From IMG/VR virus record IMGVR_UViG_3300025645_000577, positions 1-20,568 of that record: a DNA stretch of 20,568 nt; one strand, written 5' to 3'. Origin of the DNA: a virus. Position numbers and translations under genes: made by a program. The notes under the pieces are model-generated. The model saw only the letters and a program-made list of their open reading frames with translations. It made no database searches and was not told the origin of the DNA. Below, in pieces: positions 14,676-20,568 of this stretch. The stretch's first letter is position 1. Each line of letters begins with the position of its first letter.

Positions 14676-14820
14676 TAAAATGAAAGCTACTCCAAGTAGA
14701 ACAAGCCCAAAGTCATCCAAGAGAGGATGCCTTTGCAAAAATGGAACCTACTCAACTAAATGCTGTAAAGGCAATATGATTAATCAAGGAATAGGAAGTA
14801 TAACTAAAATATCAGAATAA
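14668..14820 (+). CDS. Small Cys-motif protein, 46-50 residues
   Basis: Two starts are possible: ATG at 14668 (50 residues, overlapping the upstream gene by 8 bases) or ATG at 14680 (46 residues). The second is preceded by AATAAA and gives a start MKATPSRTSPKSSKRG that looks natural, so either may be used. The hallmark is GCLCKNGTYSTKCCKG, a C-x-C...CC pattern, followed by NMINQGIGSI. Very small proteins with this motif recur beside head genes in Bacteroidota phages. Four closely spaced Cys could bind a metal or form disulfides, which is not shown. The stop overlaps the next start (TAATG). Confidence 0.65.
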   Translation: MHNKMKATPSRTSPKSSKRGCLCKNGTYSTKCCKGNMINQGIGSITKISE

Positions 14821-14945
14821 TGTTTAAAAGCAAGAAAAGTAAATCAAAGAAAGAAGAGGCTCCTAAGCCTCTGATTGAAAAAGTAGAAGTACAAGAAATT
14901 AAGAAAGATGACGGAGTAAGAGTCATCACAAGAAGCAACGGATAG
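14820..14945 (+). CDS. Very small basic protein, 41 residues
   Basis: The start overlaps the upstream stop as TAATG. The first 11 residues are almost all Lys and Ser (MFKSKKSKSKK), followed by EEAPKPLIEKVEVQEIKKDD and a strand-like end (GVRVITRSNG). A basic, probably unfolded N-terminus and a short beta tail are all that can be seen. No family recognised. The overlap and the following intergenic gap with a regulatory element make it the last gene of this small block. Confidence 0.5.
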   Translation: MFKSKKSKSKKEEAPKPLIEKVEVQEIKKDDGVRVITRSNG

Positions 14946-14972
14946 TTAAAAATATAACAGTTCGTTGTATTT

Positions 14973-14983
14973 CAGTTATCATA
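14973..14983 (+). promoter_or_regulatory. CAGTTATCATA element upstream of the scaffold gene
   Basis: An exact copy of the element at 3744 and 17098, ending 31 bases before the ATG at 15015, in the 69-base gap that separates the small-gene block from the scaffold and capsid genes. Confidence 0.45.
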
Positions 14984-15014
14984 ACATATTTAGTAAATAA
15001 ATAACCCAATTAAT

Positions 15015-15470
15015 ATGAACGCAAAAGAAATCGTTGACAAATTCAAGGAGATTCTGCTTTCTAAGCCAGAAGAAGTAGCTACTGAAGCTATTGAGGTTCA
15101 AGAAGAAGTAGTTTTATCCGAGCAGGAGCAAGAGGTTTTAGCTGAAGAGCCAGTTGTTGATGCAGCTGAAGACATCGTAGAAGATGCTGTTGAAAGCGAA
15201 GACAAGTATGCTACTAAAGAAGAGTTGGCTCAAGCAATGGCTGAAATGAAAGCTATGTATGACCAAATTATGGAATCTATGAGTACGGAGGAGCCTAAAG
15301 ATGCTCCTGCTGAGTTAGCTGATGCTACTGAGTTATCTGCTCAAGAAGAAGTAAAAGAATTAACTCACTCTCCAGAGGAAGTGGTTGGTTCAAGAAATTT
15401 AAACTTGTATGCTCAAAAAAGAGCCGCTACTACATTTGACTTAGTATTATCAAAAATCTCTAAACAATAA
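15015..15470 (+). CDS. Capsid scaffold protein, 151 residues
   Basis: Strongly acidic and helical, with long Glu/Ala/Val-rich runs (VEATEAIEVQEEVVLSEQEQ-type composition) and a coiled-coil centre (about 63-95, KEELAQAMAEMKAMYDQIME). The C-terminus is basic (YAQKRAATTFDLVLSKISKQ). Scaffolds of HK97-fold phages have this acidic-coil and basic-tail design; the tail binds the capsid protein. It lies directly before the major capsid gene (4-base gap) and after the protease block, the usual place. The protease at 12988 would degrade it during maturation. Sequence identity to known scaffolds cannot be judged here; the call is by composition and position. Confidence 0.7.
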   Translation: MNAKEIVDKFKEILLSKPEEVATEAIEVQEEVVLSEQEQEVLAEEPVVDAAEDIVEDAVESEDKYATKEELAQAMAEMKAMYDQIMESMSTEEPKDAPAELADATELSAQEEVKELTHSPEEVVGSRNLNLYAQKRAATTFDLVLSKISKQ

Positions 15471-15474
15471 AACA

Positions 15475-16407
15475 ATGCCAACTAACACATCTATCACTAC
15501 TACTTACGCAGGTGAATTTGCTGGAAAATATATTTCTGCTGCATTATTATCTGCTTCTACCATTGAAAATGGTGGAATTGAAGTAAAACCAAACATCAAG
15601 TACAAAGAAGTAATCAAAAAGATTGCTACTGACGATGTACTTAAAAACGCAACTTGTGACTTTGATCCAACATCAACTGTTACATTAACTGAAAGAATCA
15701 TCCAACCAGAGGAGTTCCAAGTTAACTTACAATTATGTAAGAAAGACTTCCGTTCTGACTGGGAGGCTGTACAAATGGGAGTTTCTGCTTTTGATAGCTT
15801 ACCTCCATCATTTGCTGATTTCTTAATCGCTCACGTTGCTGCTAAAGTAGCACAAAAGAACGAAACTAACATCTGGTCTGGTACTAACGCTACTGCTGGT
15901 GAGTTTGACGGATTAGTAACTTTAATGACTGCTGACGGAGATGTAACTGACGTAGTAGGTACTACTGTTACTGCTGCTAACGTAATTGCTGAGTTAGGAA
16001 AAGTTGTTGATGCTATTCCTGCTACATTATACGGAAAAGAAGATTTATACTTATATGTATCTCAAAACGTAGCAAGAGCTTACGTTAGAGCATTAGGTGG
16101 ATTCGGAGCTTCTGGATTAGGTGCTGCTGGTACAAACGCACAAGGTACTCAATGGTGGAACAACGGTTCTCTTTCTTTTGACGGAGTTAAAATCTTTGTT
16201 GCTAACGGACTTGGAAGCAACTACATCGTAGCTGCTGAAAAATCTAACTTATACTTTGGTACAGGTTTATTATCTGACCACAACGAAGTAAAAGTTATTG
16301 ATATGGCGGATATTGACGGATCTCAGAATGTGAGAATCGTAATGAGGCTGACAGCTGGTGTACAATACGGAATCGGTTCTGACATCGTTCTTTATACTCC
16401 TGCATAA
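15475..16407 (+). CDS. Major capsid protein, 310 residues
   Basis: Length, position after the scaffold and sequence style fit an HK97-fold capsid protein. Visible landmarks are an N-terminal arm MPTNTSITTTYAGEFAGKYI, then VKPNIKYKEVIKKI, ERIIQPEEFQVNLQLCKKDF (about 74-93, typical of these capsids), SFADFLIAHVAAKVAQKNET (about 112-131, spine-helix-like) and EFDGLVTLMTADGD. An ALGGFGASGLGAAG glycine-rich stretch sits about residues 205-218. The C-terminus is RIVMRLTAGVQYGIGSDIVL. Codon use is more even and GC-rich than in neighbours, as expected for a highly expressed gene. A strong terminator follows within 25 bases. Confidence 0.85.
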   Translation: MPTNTSITTTYAGEFAGKYISAALLSASTIENGGIEVKPNIKYKEVIKKIATDDVLKNATCDFDPTSTVTLTERIIQPEEFQVNLQLCKKDFRSDWEAVQMGVSAFDSLPPSFADFLIAHVAAKVAQKNETNIWSGTNATAGEFDGLVTLMTADGDVTDVVGTTVTAANVIAELGKVVDAIPATLYGKEDLYLYVSQNVARAYVRALGGFGASGLGAAGTNAQGTQWWNNGSLSFDGVKIFVANGLGSNYIVAAEKSNLYFGTGLLSDHNEVKVIDMADIDGSQNVRIVMRLTAGVQYGIGSDIVLYTPA

Positions 16408-16430
16408 GTAACACTTAAATAAAAACAAAA

Positions 16431-16467
16431 GGGTAGGTAAGCCGTAAAGCCTGCCTACCCTTTTTTT
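16431..16467 (+). terminator. Rho-independent terminator after the capsid gene
   Basis: GGGTAGGTAAGC (16431-16442) pairs with GCCTGCCTACCC (16449-16460) with one mismatch and one G-T pair, around loop CGTAAA, followed by seven T. It should raise capsid transcript levels relative to downstream genes. Confidence 0.9.
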
Positions 16468-16493
16468 AATTAATCTATAAAATATAAAAACAT

Positions 16494-17021
16494 ATGGCCT
16501 GCGATTTATCATTAGGAAGAATTGAGCCTTGTAAAGATTCAGTAGGTGGTTTAAACGCTATTTACTTTGTAAACTTCGGGGACTTAGGTGCCATCACTTA
16601 TGATGTTACCAATACTGATGTTATTGATGCGATTGCTGGAACTCCAAGTGCATATAAATATGACATTAAAGGAACTTCAACATTCACACAAAACATCCAA
16701 TCAGATAGAGCTACTGGTACTACTGCTTTTGAGCAAGTATTAGAAATTACTCTAAAGAAGCTATCTATAGCTGACCACAACGAGTTAAAATTATTAGCTT
16801 ACGGAAGACCACAAGTTATCGTTGAAGATTACAACGGAAACTACTTCTTAGCTGGATTAGAACACGGAATGGATGTAACTGGAGGTACTATCGTTACTGG
16901 TGGTGCAATGAATGAATTAAGTGGATACACACTTACATTGACAGGAATGGAAAGAGTTCCTGCTAACTTCTTAGGAGATACTCCTACAGCAGTTGGATTT
17001 ACTGTAGTAGCTGGTTCTTAA
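16494..17021 (+). CDS. Probable major tail tube protein, 175 residues
   Basis: Resembles small beta-barrel tail tube proteins of Bacteroidota siphophages. Landmarks are IEPCKDSVGGLNAIYFVNFG (about 10-29), TSTFTQNIQSDRATGTTAFE, LEITLKKLSIADHNELKLLA (about 83-102), and a beta-rich end: VIVEDYNGNYFLAGLEHGMD (about 108-127), then GYTLTLTGMERVP near 144-156. The DYNGNYFLAG and GYTLTLTGME pair is the strongest point. It follows the capsid gene after a terminator and ends just before another terminator, so it can be made at its own high level. Placement next to the capsid gene, away from the tape measure gene, is unusual. A head decoration protein is the alternative. Confidence 0.65.
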   Translation: MACDLSLGRIEPCKDSVGGLNAIYFVNFGDLGAITYDVTNTDVIDAIAGTPSAYKYDIKGTSTFTQNIQSDRATGTTAFEQVLEITLKKLSIADHNELKLLAYGRPQVIVEDYNGNYFLAGLEHGMDVTGGTIVTGGAMNELSGYTLTLTGMERVPANFLGDTPTAVGFTVVAGS

Positions 17022-17045
17022 ACACAGTACTCTTAAACACAGAAG
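17017..17045 (+). repeat. Two copies of the CTTAAACA(T/C)AGTAC repeat family
   Basis: CTTAAACACAGTAC at 17017-17030 and CTTAAACACAGAAG at 17032-17045, 15 bases apart. They differ from the cluster at 273-451 mainly by C for T in the core. The first copy contains the tail tube gene's TAA stop (17019-17021), and both copies lie just before a terminator. Confidence 0.8.
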
Positions 17046-17047
17046 GG

Positions 17048-17073
17048 GGGAGGGCGAAAGCCCTCCCTTTTCT
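17048..17073 (+). terminator. Rho-independent terminator with a GAAA tetraloop
   Basis: GGGAGGGC (17048-17055) pairs perfectly with GCCCTCCC (17060-17067), closing a GAAA loop, followed by TTTTCT. It ends the tail tube transcript. Confidence 0.9.
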
Positions 17074-17097
17074 ATTTAAAACAAAAAACATACTTTT

Positions 17098-17117
17098 CAG
17101 TTATCATATTATGATAA
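17098..17117 (+). promoter_or_regulatory. CAGTTATCATA element and 17-bp palindrome over a start codon
   Basis: An exact element copy at 17098-17108. TTATCATA (17101-17108) and TATGATAA (17110-17117) form a perfect inverted repeat around a single T, and the ATG of the gene at 17111 lies inside the right arm. A binding site or a hairpin that hides the start codon are both possible. Confidence 0.5.
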
Positions 17118-17485
17118 GATTACTACCAAGTACAGATGCTCAAACAATTGCAGTTATTCCAAGGGAATTTCCAACTGTAGCTGCATCATTTACTAATGTT
17201 AGTTTGACAATAACAGAGGATGGCACAAACAATTCTGAGACTATTACAGATATTGAAGCGACAATTCCAGATAGCAATAGTAATTTTGTATATATGGATA
17301 TTGCATTTAGTATACTATCTGAGGAAAACGCATATTATTTAGAGTTTACAAGAGGAGGCTCTTTATTTTACAGAGATAAGGCTTATGTAACAAGCCAAAC
17401 TGATGACGAGATTGTTCACACTATAAATACTAACAAATACAATGAATACGTTGGTAATGGTGATGATGAATATATAGTATTATAA
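17111..17485 (+). CDS. Small beta-rich structural protein, 124 residues
   Basis: A soluble, beta-rich protein: MIRLLPSTDAQTIAVIPREF, then VSLTITEDGTNNSETITDIE, a strand FVYMDIAFSILSEENAYYLE and a terminal part SLFYRDKAYVTSQTDDEIVH ending EYVGNGDDEYIVL. Proteins with a DKAYVTSQ-like end and a DNEYIVL-like finish recur beside portal genes in Bacteroidota phages. The function is unknown; a minor virion protein is likely. It starts inside the palindrome at 17101-17117 and the portal gene follows after a single base, so it is the first gene of the portal unit. Confidence 0.6.
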   Translation: MIRLLPSTDAQTIAVIPREFPTVAASFTNVSLTITEDGTNNSETITDIEATIPDSNSNFVYMDIAFSILSEENAYYLEFTRGGSLFYRDKAYVTSQTDDEIVHTINTNKYNEYVGNGDDEYIVL

Positions 17486-17486
17486 T

Positions 17487-19253
17487 ATGAAACACAGAAA
17501 CGTAACAATACAGCCAAAACAGAAAGTGCAAGGTTCTACAAGGATCGTAAACTTATCTGGATACCAAACACCAACTGTTAAGGAGGTTTATGGTAAAGAT
17601 TGGGTTCAATATGGCGAAGATAATGACTACTTTGATAGCTTAATAGACAAGTATTTAGGTAGTCCTACCAATGCTCGTTGTATTAATGGTATTGTTGATA
17701 TGATATATGGCCGTGGCCTTGAAGCCACGGACTCTGCAATCAAGCCAGAGATGTATACTAAAATGAAGATGCTTCTTAAATCAAGAGAGATTAAGAGGGT
17801 CGCTAATGACTACAAGATGCTTGGTCAAGCTGCAATTCAAGTAGTGTATAACAAACAAAAAACAAGTATAGTAAAAGTACTACACTTCCCAATGGAAACA
17901 TTGAGAGCTGAGAAGGCTAAAGATGGAAAGATTAGTGCTTACTACTATCATCCTAAGTGGGCTGATATAAAGCCTTCTGATAACCCTAAAAGAATACCTA
18001 CTTTTGGGTGCGGAAGTAAATCAGACCAAATAGAGCTTTATGTATTTAAGCCTTACAGATCTGGATTCTATTACTATGCTCCTGTAGATTACAATGGCTG
18101 TCTTCAGTACTGCTCACTTGAAGAAGAAGTATCAAACTACCACATAAACAACATAAAGAATGGCTTACAGCCATCTTTACTAATTAACTTCAATAATGGT
18201 GTTCCTAATGAGGAAACTCAAGAGTTAATTGAAAGAAAGATAATGGATAAGTTTAGTGGCTCTTCTAATGCTGGTAAGTTTATTCTTACCTTCAATGAGT
18301 CTGCTGAAACAAAGGCTGACTTAGAGCCAATACATTTGCCAGATGCTCACGCTCAGTATCAGTTCTTAGCTGATGAGAGTAGAGAGAAGATAATGCTTGG
18401 TCACGGTATTGTATCTCCAATACTTTTAGGTATTAAAGATAATACTGGTTTTGGTAATAACGCAGAAGAATTAAGAACTGCTTCTATCCTTATGGATAAC
18501 ATTGTTATTAGACCATTCCAACAAGCCATTTTAGATGGCTTGGAAGAGATACTTAATTTCAATAGCATCTTCTTAAACCTATACTTCGTAACATTACAAC
18601 CAATAGAGTTTACAGAGTTAGAAAATATATCCACTAAAGTTAGAAAAGAAGAAGAGACTGGGGAGAAATTATCTTCCCAGGCTAAATTAGACTTTTCTGA
18701 TGATGAGGGTGATGATTTATATGCTCAGTTAGAAGAGATGGGCGAGGTAATTAGCTCTGATTGGGAGCTTGTACACTCTGAAGAAGTGACTAACGACAAT
18801 GAAGAGTTTGATTTAACAGCATTAGCAGTCACAGAGAGCGATTCTAAGGCATCTGCACGCTCTTCTCAAGACAATTCGGGGTATAAGATTAGATATAGCT
18901 ACGGGCCTCTTAGAGAGTCTGCAAATAGCCGAAAGTTCTGTAAGCAATTAGAGTCTTTAACTAAGAAGGAGATAGTGTTCAGAAAGGAAGACATCTCACA
19001 GATGTCGTTCAGAGGATTAAACAAAGAATTAGGTCATAATGGAGCAAATTACAGCCTATTTAAATTCAAGGGCGGTGTAAATTGCCACCATTTCTGGGAA
19101 AGAAGGGTTTACAAGAAGAAAGTAAGTGCTGATACGGAAGTAGAAGCATCAGATGCTGTAAAAGATGGTTTTAACGAGCCTACAAACCCTAAAGAAGTAC
19201 CAGTAAGACCTACTGATATGCCGAATAGAGGTGCATATCCTAAAACTAAGTAA
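17487..19253 (+). CDS. Portal protein with an added C-terminal domain, 588 residues
   Basis: The portal forms the dodecameric ring through which terminase pumps DNA. The core (about 1-420) shows GSPTNARCINGIVDMIYGRG (about 57-76), YKMLGQAAIQVVYNKQKTSI, LHFPMETLRAEKAKDGKISA, and the helical stem region DESREKIMLGHGIVSPILLG (about 302-321) with GFGNNAEELRTASILMDNIV. After an acidic linker a second domain lies about 465-545: YSYGPLRESANSRKFCKQLE, then VFRKEDISQMSFRGLNKELG and GGVNCHHFWERRVYKKK (C533, H534, H535). This Cys/His segment is common at portal C-termini in Bacteroidota phages; a metal site is possible. It runs one base after the upstream gene and 2 bases before the next. Confidence 0.8.
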   Translation: MKHRNVTIQPKQKVQGSTRIVNLSGYQTPTVKEVYGKDWVQYGEDNDYFDSLIDKYLGSPTNARCINGIVDMIYGRGLEATDSAIKPEMYTKMKMLLKSREIKRVANDYKMLGQAAIQVVYNKQKTSIVKVLHFPMETLRAEKAKDGKISAYYYHPKWADIKPSDNPKRIPTFGCGSKSDQIELYVFKPYRSGFYYYAPVDYNGCLQYCSLEEEVSNYHINNIKNGLQPSLLINFNNGVPNEETQELIERKIMDKFSGSSNAGKFILTFNESAETKADLEPIHLPDAHAQYQFLADESREKIMLGHGIVSPILLGIKDNTGFGNNAEELRTASILMDNIVIRPFQQAILDGLEEILNFNSIFLNLYFVTLQPIEFTELENISTKVRKEEETGEKLSSQAKLDFSDDEGDDLYAQLEEMGEVISSDWELVHSEEVTNDNEEFDLTALAVTESDSKASARSSQDNSGYKIRYSYGPLRESANSRKFCKQLESLTKKEIVFRKEDISQMSFRGLNKELGHNGANYSLFKFKGGVNCHHFWERRVYKKKVSADTEVEASDAVKDGFNEPTNPKEVPVRPTDMPNRGAYPKTK

Positions 19254-19255
19254 AT

Positions 19256-19771
19256 ATGGCAGAAAAGGCACTTTTTATAACAATAAACGACTTAAAAAGA
19301 AAATCAATCATTGATGGGAATGTTGATGCTGATAAATTAATACAATTTATTGAAGTAGCACAAGATACTCACATACAGAATTACTTAGGAGGTAAATTAT
19401 ACAACAAGTTGCAAGCTTTAGTAATATCTAATGAGATTAATGATGCTGGGAACCTTAAGTATAAGAATTTGATTGATATATACATCAAACCTATGCTTGT
19501 TTGGTTTACGCAAAGTGCTTATTTGCCCTTTGCTATGTATCAAGTTAGTAATGGTGGTGTATTTAAACATAGAAGTGAAAATGCTGAGACTATATCTGTT
19601 GAAGAGTTAAACTCTATGTTGAATAGGGTAACAGAAACCGCAGAGTTTTATACTCGTAGGTTTGTGGACTATATGGGATTCTATAGCCAGGATTATCCTG
19701 AATATAACGAATCTACTAATGGTGAAATGTATCCAGATCGTGATGTAAACTTTCATTCTTGGGTTCTGTAA
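19256..19771 (+). CDS. Head-tail connector-like protein, 171 residues
   Basis: A mostly helical protein: MAEKALFITINDLKRKSIID, then KLIQFIEVAQDTHIQNYLGG (about 26-45), a second helical part YKNLIDIYIKPMLVWFTQSA (about 68-87), and FKHRSENAETISVEELNSML. It ends in an aromatic tail RFVDYMGFYSQDYPEYNEST. Small helical adaptor proteins next to portals usually form the ring below the portal; length and position match, and similar proteins follow the portal in Bacteroidota phages. It overlaps the next small gene (TAATG). Confidence 0.6.
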   Translation: MAEKALFITINDLKRKSIIDGNVDADKLIQFIEVAQDTHIQNYLGGKLYNKLQALVISNEINDAGNLKYKNLIDIYIKPMLVWFTQSAYLPFAMYQVSNGGVFKHRSENAETISVEELNSMLNRVTETAEFYTRRFVDYMGFYSQDYPEYNESTNGEMYPDRDVNFHSWVL

Positions 19772-19893
19772 TGGAGAAAAAGGAAATTAAAACATATAAG
19801 CCTAAAAAGAGTAATATAATAAAGTTAGAAGCTTACTTAAAACAAATAGAAAAGAATGTCAAACATAATAAATTGGGGAAAGATATATTGTGA
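19771..19893 (+). CDS. Very small basic protein, 40 residues
   Basis: The start overlaps the upstream stop (TAATG) and the stop lies 38 bases inside the next gene. The protein is Lys-rich: MEKKEIKTYKPKKSNIIKLE, then AYLKQIEKNVKHNKLGKDIL, with a likely amphipathic helix in the second half. No family is recognised. The start-stop overlap makes it likely to be translated, but such a short Lys-rich reading frame in an AT-rich genome could also be incidental. Confidence 0.5.
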   Translation: MEKKEIKTYKPKKSNIIKLEAYLKQIEKNVKHNKLGKDIL

Positions 19894-20056
19894 AATGGAA
19901 CAAGACGGCTCTTTTGGAGCCGATACTTTATGGAGTACTAACGCAATAAACGACATAGCATCTCCAACTTGTTGGGTTACATTCAGAATATCAGTAGACT
20001 CAACGGCTTATAGAACAGACACAACATATTTAACAACAGATAGAACACAACTTTAA
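19856..20056 (+). CDS. Small hypothetical protein, 66 residues
   Basis: Begins MSNIINWGKIYCEMEQDGSF, then GADTLWSTNAINDIASPTCW. Similar short proteins with an INWGKIYCEME start and a DTLW...AINDI...PTCW pattern are seen beside tail-fibre genes in Bacteroidota phages. The C-terminal VDSTAYRTD...LTTDRTQL echoes IDSTAYRTD...ITTDLTHL in the 362-residue tail protein (6365-7453). The function is unknown; a small virion or fibre-associated protein is the best guess. It overlaps the preceding 40-residue gene and ends 18 bases before the fibre gene. Confidence 0.6.
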   Translation: MSNIINWGKIYCEMEQDGSFGADTLWSTNAINDIASPTCWVTFRISVDSTAYRTDTTYLTTDRTQL

Positions 20057-20074
20057 CAGATAAAAAACAAATAA

Positions 20075-20568
20075 ATGGCACAACAAGACATTAATATTGG
20101 CCCAGCGAATCAAGGACAAGGAGACACCTTGTTTGATGCGTTCACAAAGGTGCAATCTAACTTTACAGAACTTTACACAGACGAAAGTCAAGGCGAAGTA
20201 AATTCAATAGTAGCTGGAACAGGGGTTTCTGTAAGTTCAGCAACAGGTGATGTAACGGTTACAAATACCGCACCAGACCAAACAGTATCTTTAGCAGATG
20301 GCGGAGATATTGCAGTTAGTGGAACATATCCAAGTTTCACATTAACTAACTCTGCACCTAATGCAACCCATACAGGGGATGTAACAGGAGCAACCGCATT
20401 AACTATAGCAGACGATGTAATTAGTTATGCTAAATTAGGAGCTGAATTTACAACAACAGATGCACAAGGAAATGTAAGCGGAACGGCAACTTTAGACTTT
20501 GCTTCTAAACAAATATTTACTGCTACGATGACGGCTGATACCGCTTTTTCATTTAGCAACGCTAATAT
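20075..20568 (+). CDS. Tail fibre-like protein, N-terminal part (3' partial)
   Basis: The frame runs off the right edge after about 164 residues. The start is preceded by A-rich AAAAAACAAATAA. The N-terminus MAQQDINIGPANQGQGDTLF, then DAFTKVQSNFTELYTDE, matches the attachment segment of many phage fibres (NxG-x-x-N-x-G-x-GD...AF-K-x-x-x-NF-x-ELY). After this the sequence is Thr/Ser/Gly/Val-rich with repeated short strands (GTGVSVSSATGDVTVTNTAP, then SFTLTNSAPNATHTGDVTGA), as in trimeric fibre shafts. A host-contact role is likely, but the receptor-binding end lies outside the window. Confidence 0.7.
   Translation, partial: MAQQDINIGPANQGQGDTLFDAFTKVQSNFTELYTDESQGEVNSIVAGTGVSVSSATGDVTVTNTAPDQTVSLADGGDIAVSGTYPSFTLTNSAPNATHTGDVTGATALTIADDVISYAKLGAEFTTTDAQGNVSGTATLDFASKQIFTATMTADTAFSFSNAN

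Overview
The window is part of a tailed-phage (or prophage) genome that infects a member of the Bacteroidota, most likely the Flavobacteriia. The evidence is a very AT-rich sequence, gene starts preceded by A-rich tracts instead of Shine-Dalgarno sequences, a Bacteroidota-type -7 box (TATATTTG), and a full set of siphophage head and tail genes resembling those of Bacteroidota phages. No tRNA, rRNA, CRISPR array, integrase or transposase was seen.

Layout. 1-225 is the C-terminal nuclease end of the large terminase. 226-610 is non-coding and holds a cluster of CTTAAACATAGTAC repeats and two terminators. 611-2826 is a separate expression cassette with its own promoter and terminator: seven small or medium genes, including one GP88-type protein (1551-2267) and one two-helix membrane protein (662-841). 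About 2880-3370 carries no credible gene but is dense in complementary segments, including a pseudoknot-like pair of helices, and is proposed as a large structured RNA. One small gene lies on the minus strand (3452-3688). 3770-12952 is the tail module: a tail assembly chaperone with a -1 frameshift, tail-completion proteins, beta-sandwich proteins, a 1082-residue tail-tip protein with 70-residue repeats, and the tape measure protein. 12988-16407 is the head module: XkdF-like protease, small proteins, scaffold and major capsid protein. 16494-20568 holds the probable tail tube protein, portal, a connector-like protein and the start of a fibre protein.

How the genes work together. The scaffold, protease and capsid protein build the prohead on the portal. 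Terminase packages DNA through the portal. The chaperone, tape measure and tube proteins build a tail of roughly 100 nm (inferred from tape measure length). The 1082-residue protein and the fibres probably contact the host. Many junctions overlap as TAATG or by 8-15 bases, which suggests translational coupling.

Most notable: the ~480-base structured intergenic region in an otherwise tightly packed genome; the dual-coded frameshift in the chaperone gene; a 14-base repeat found beside terminators at two loci 16.6 kb apart; and an 11-base element placed just upstream of four late genes. Several small genes (40-59 residues) were found by direct reading and are listed.
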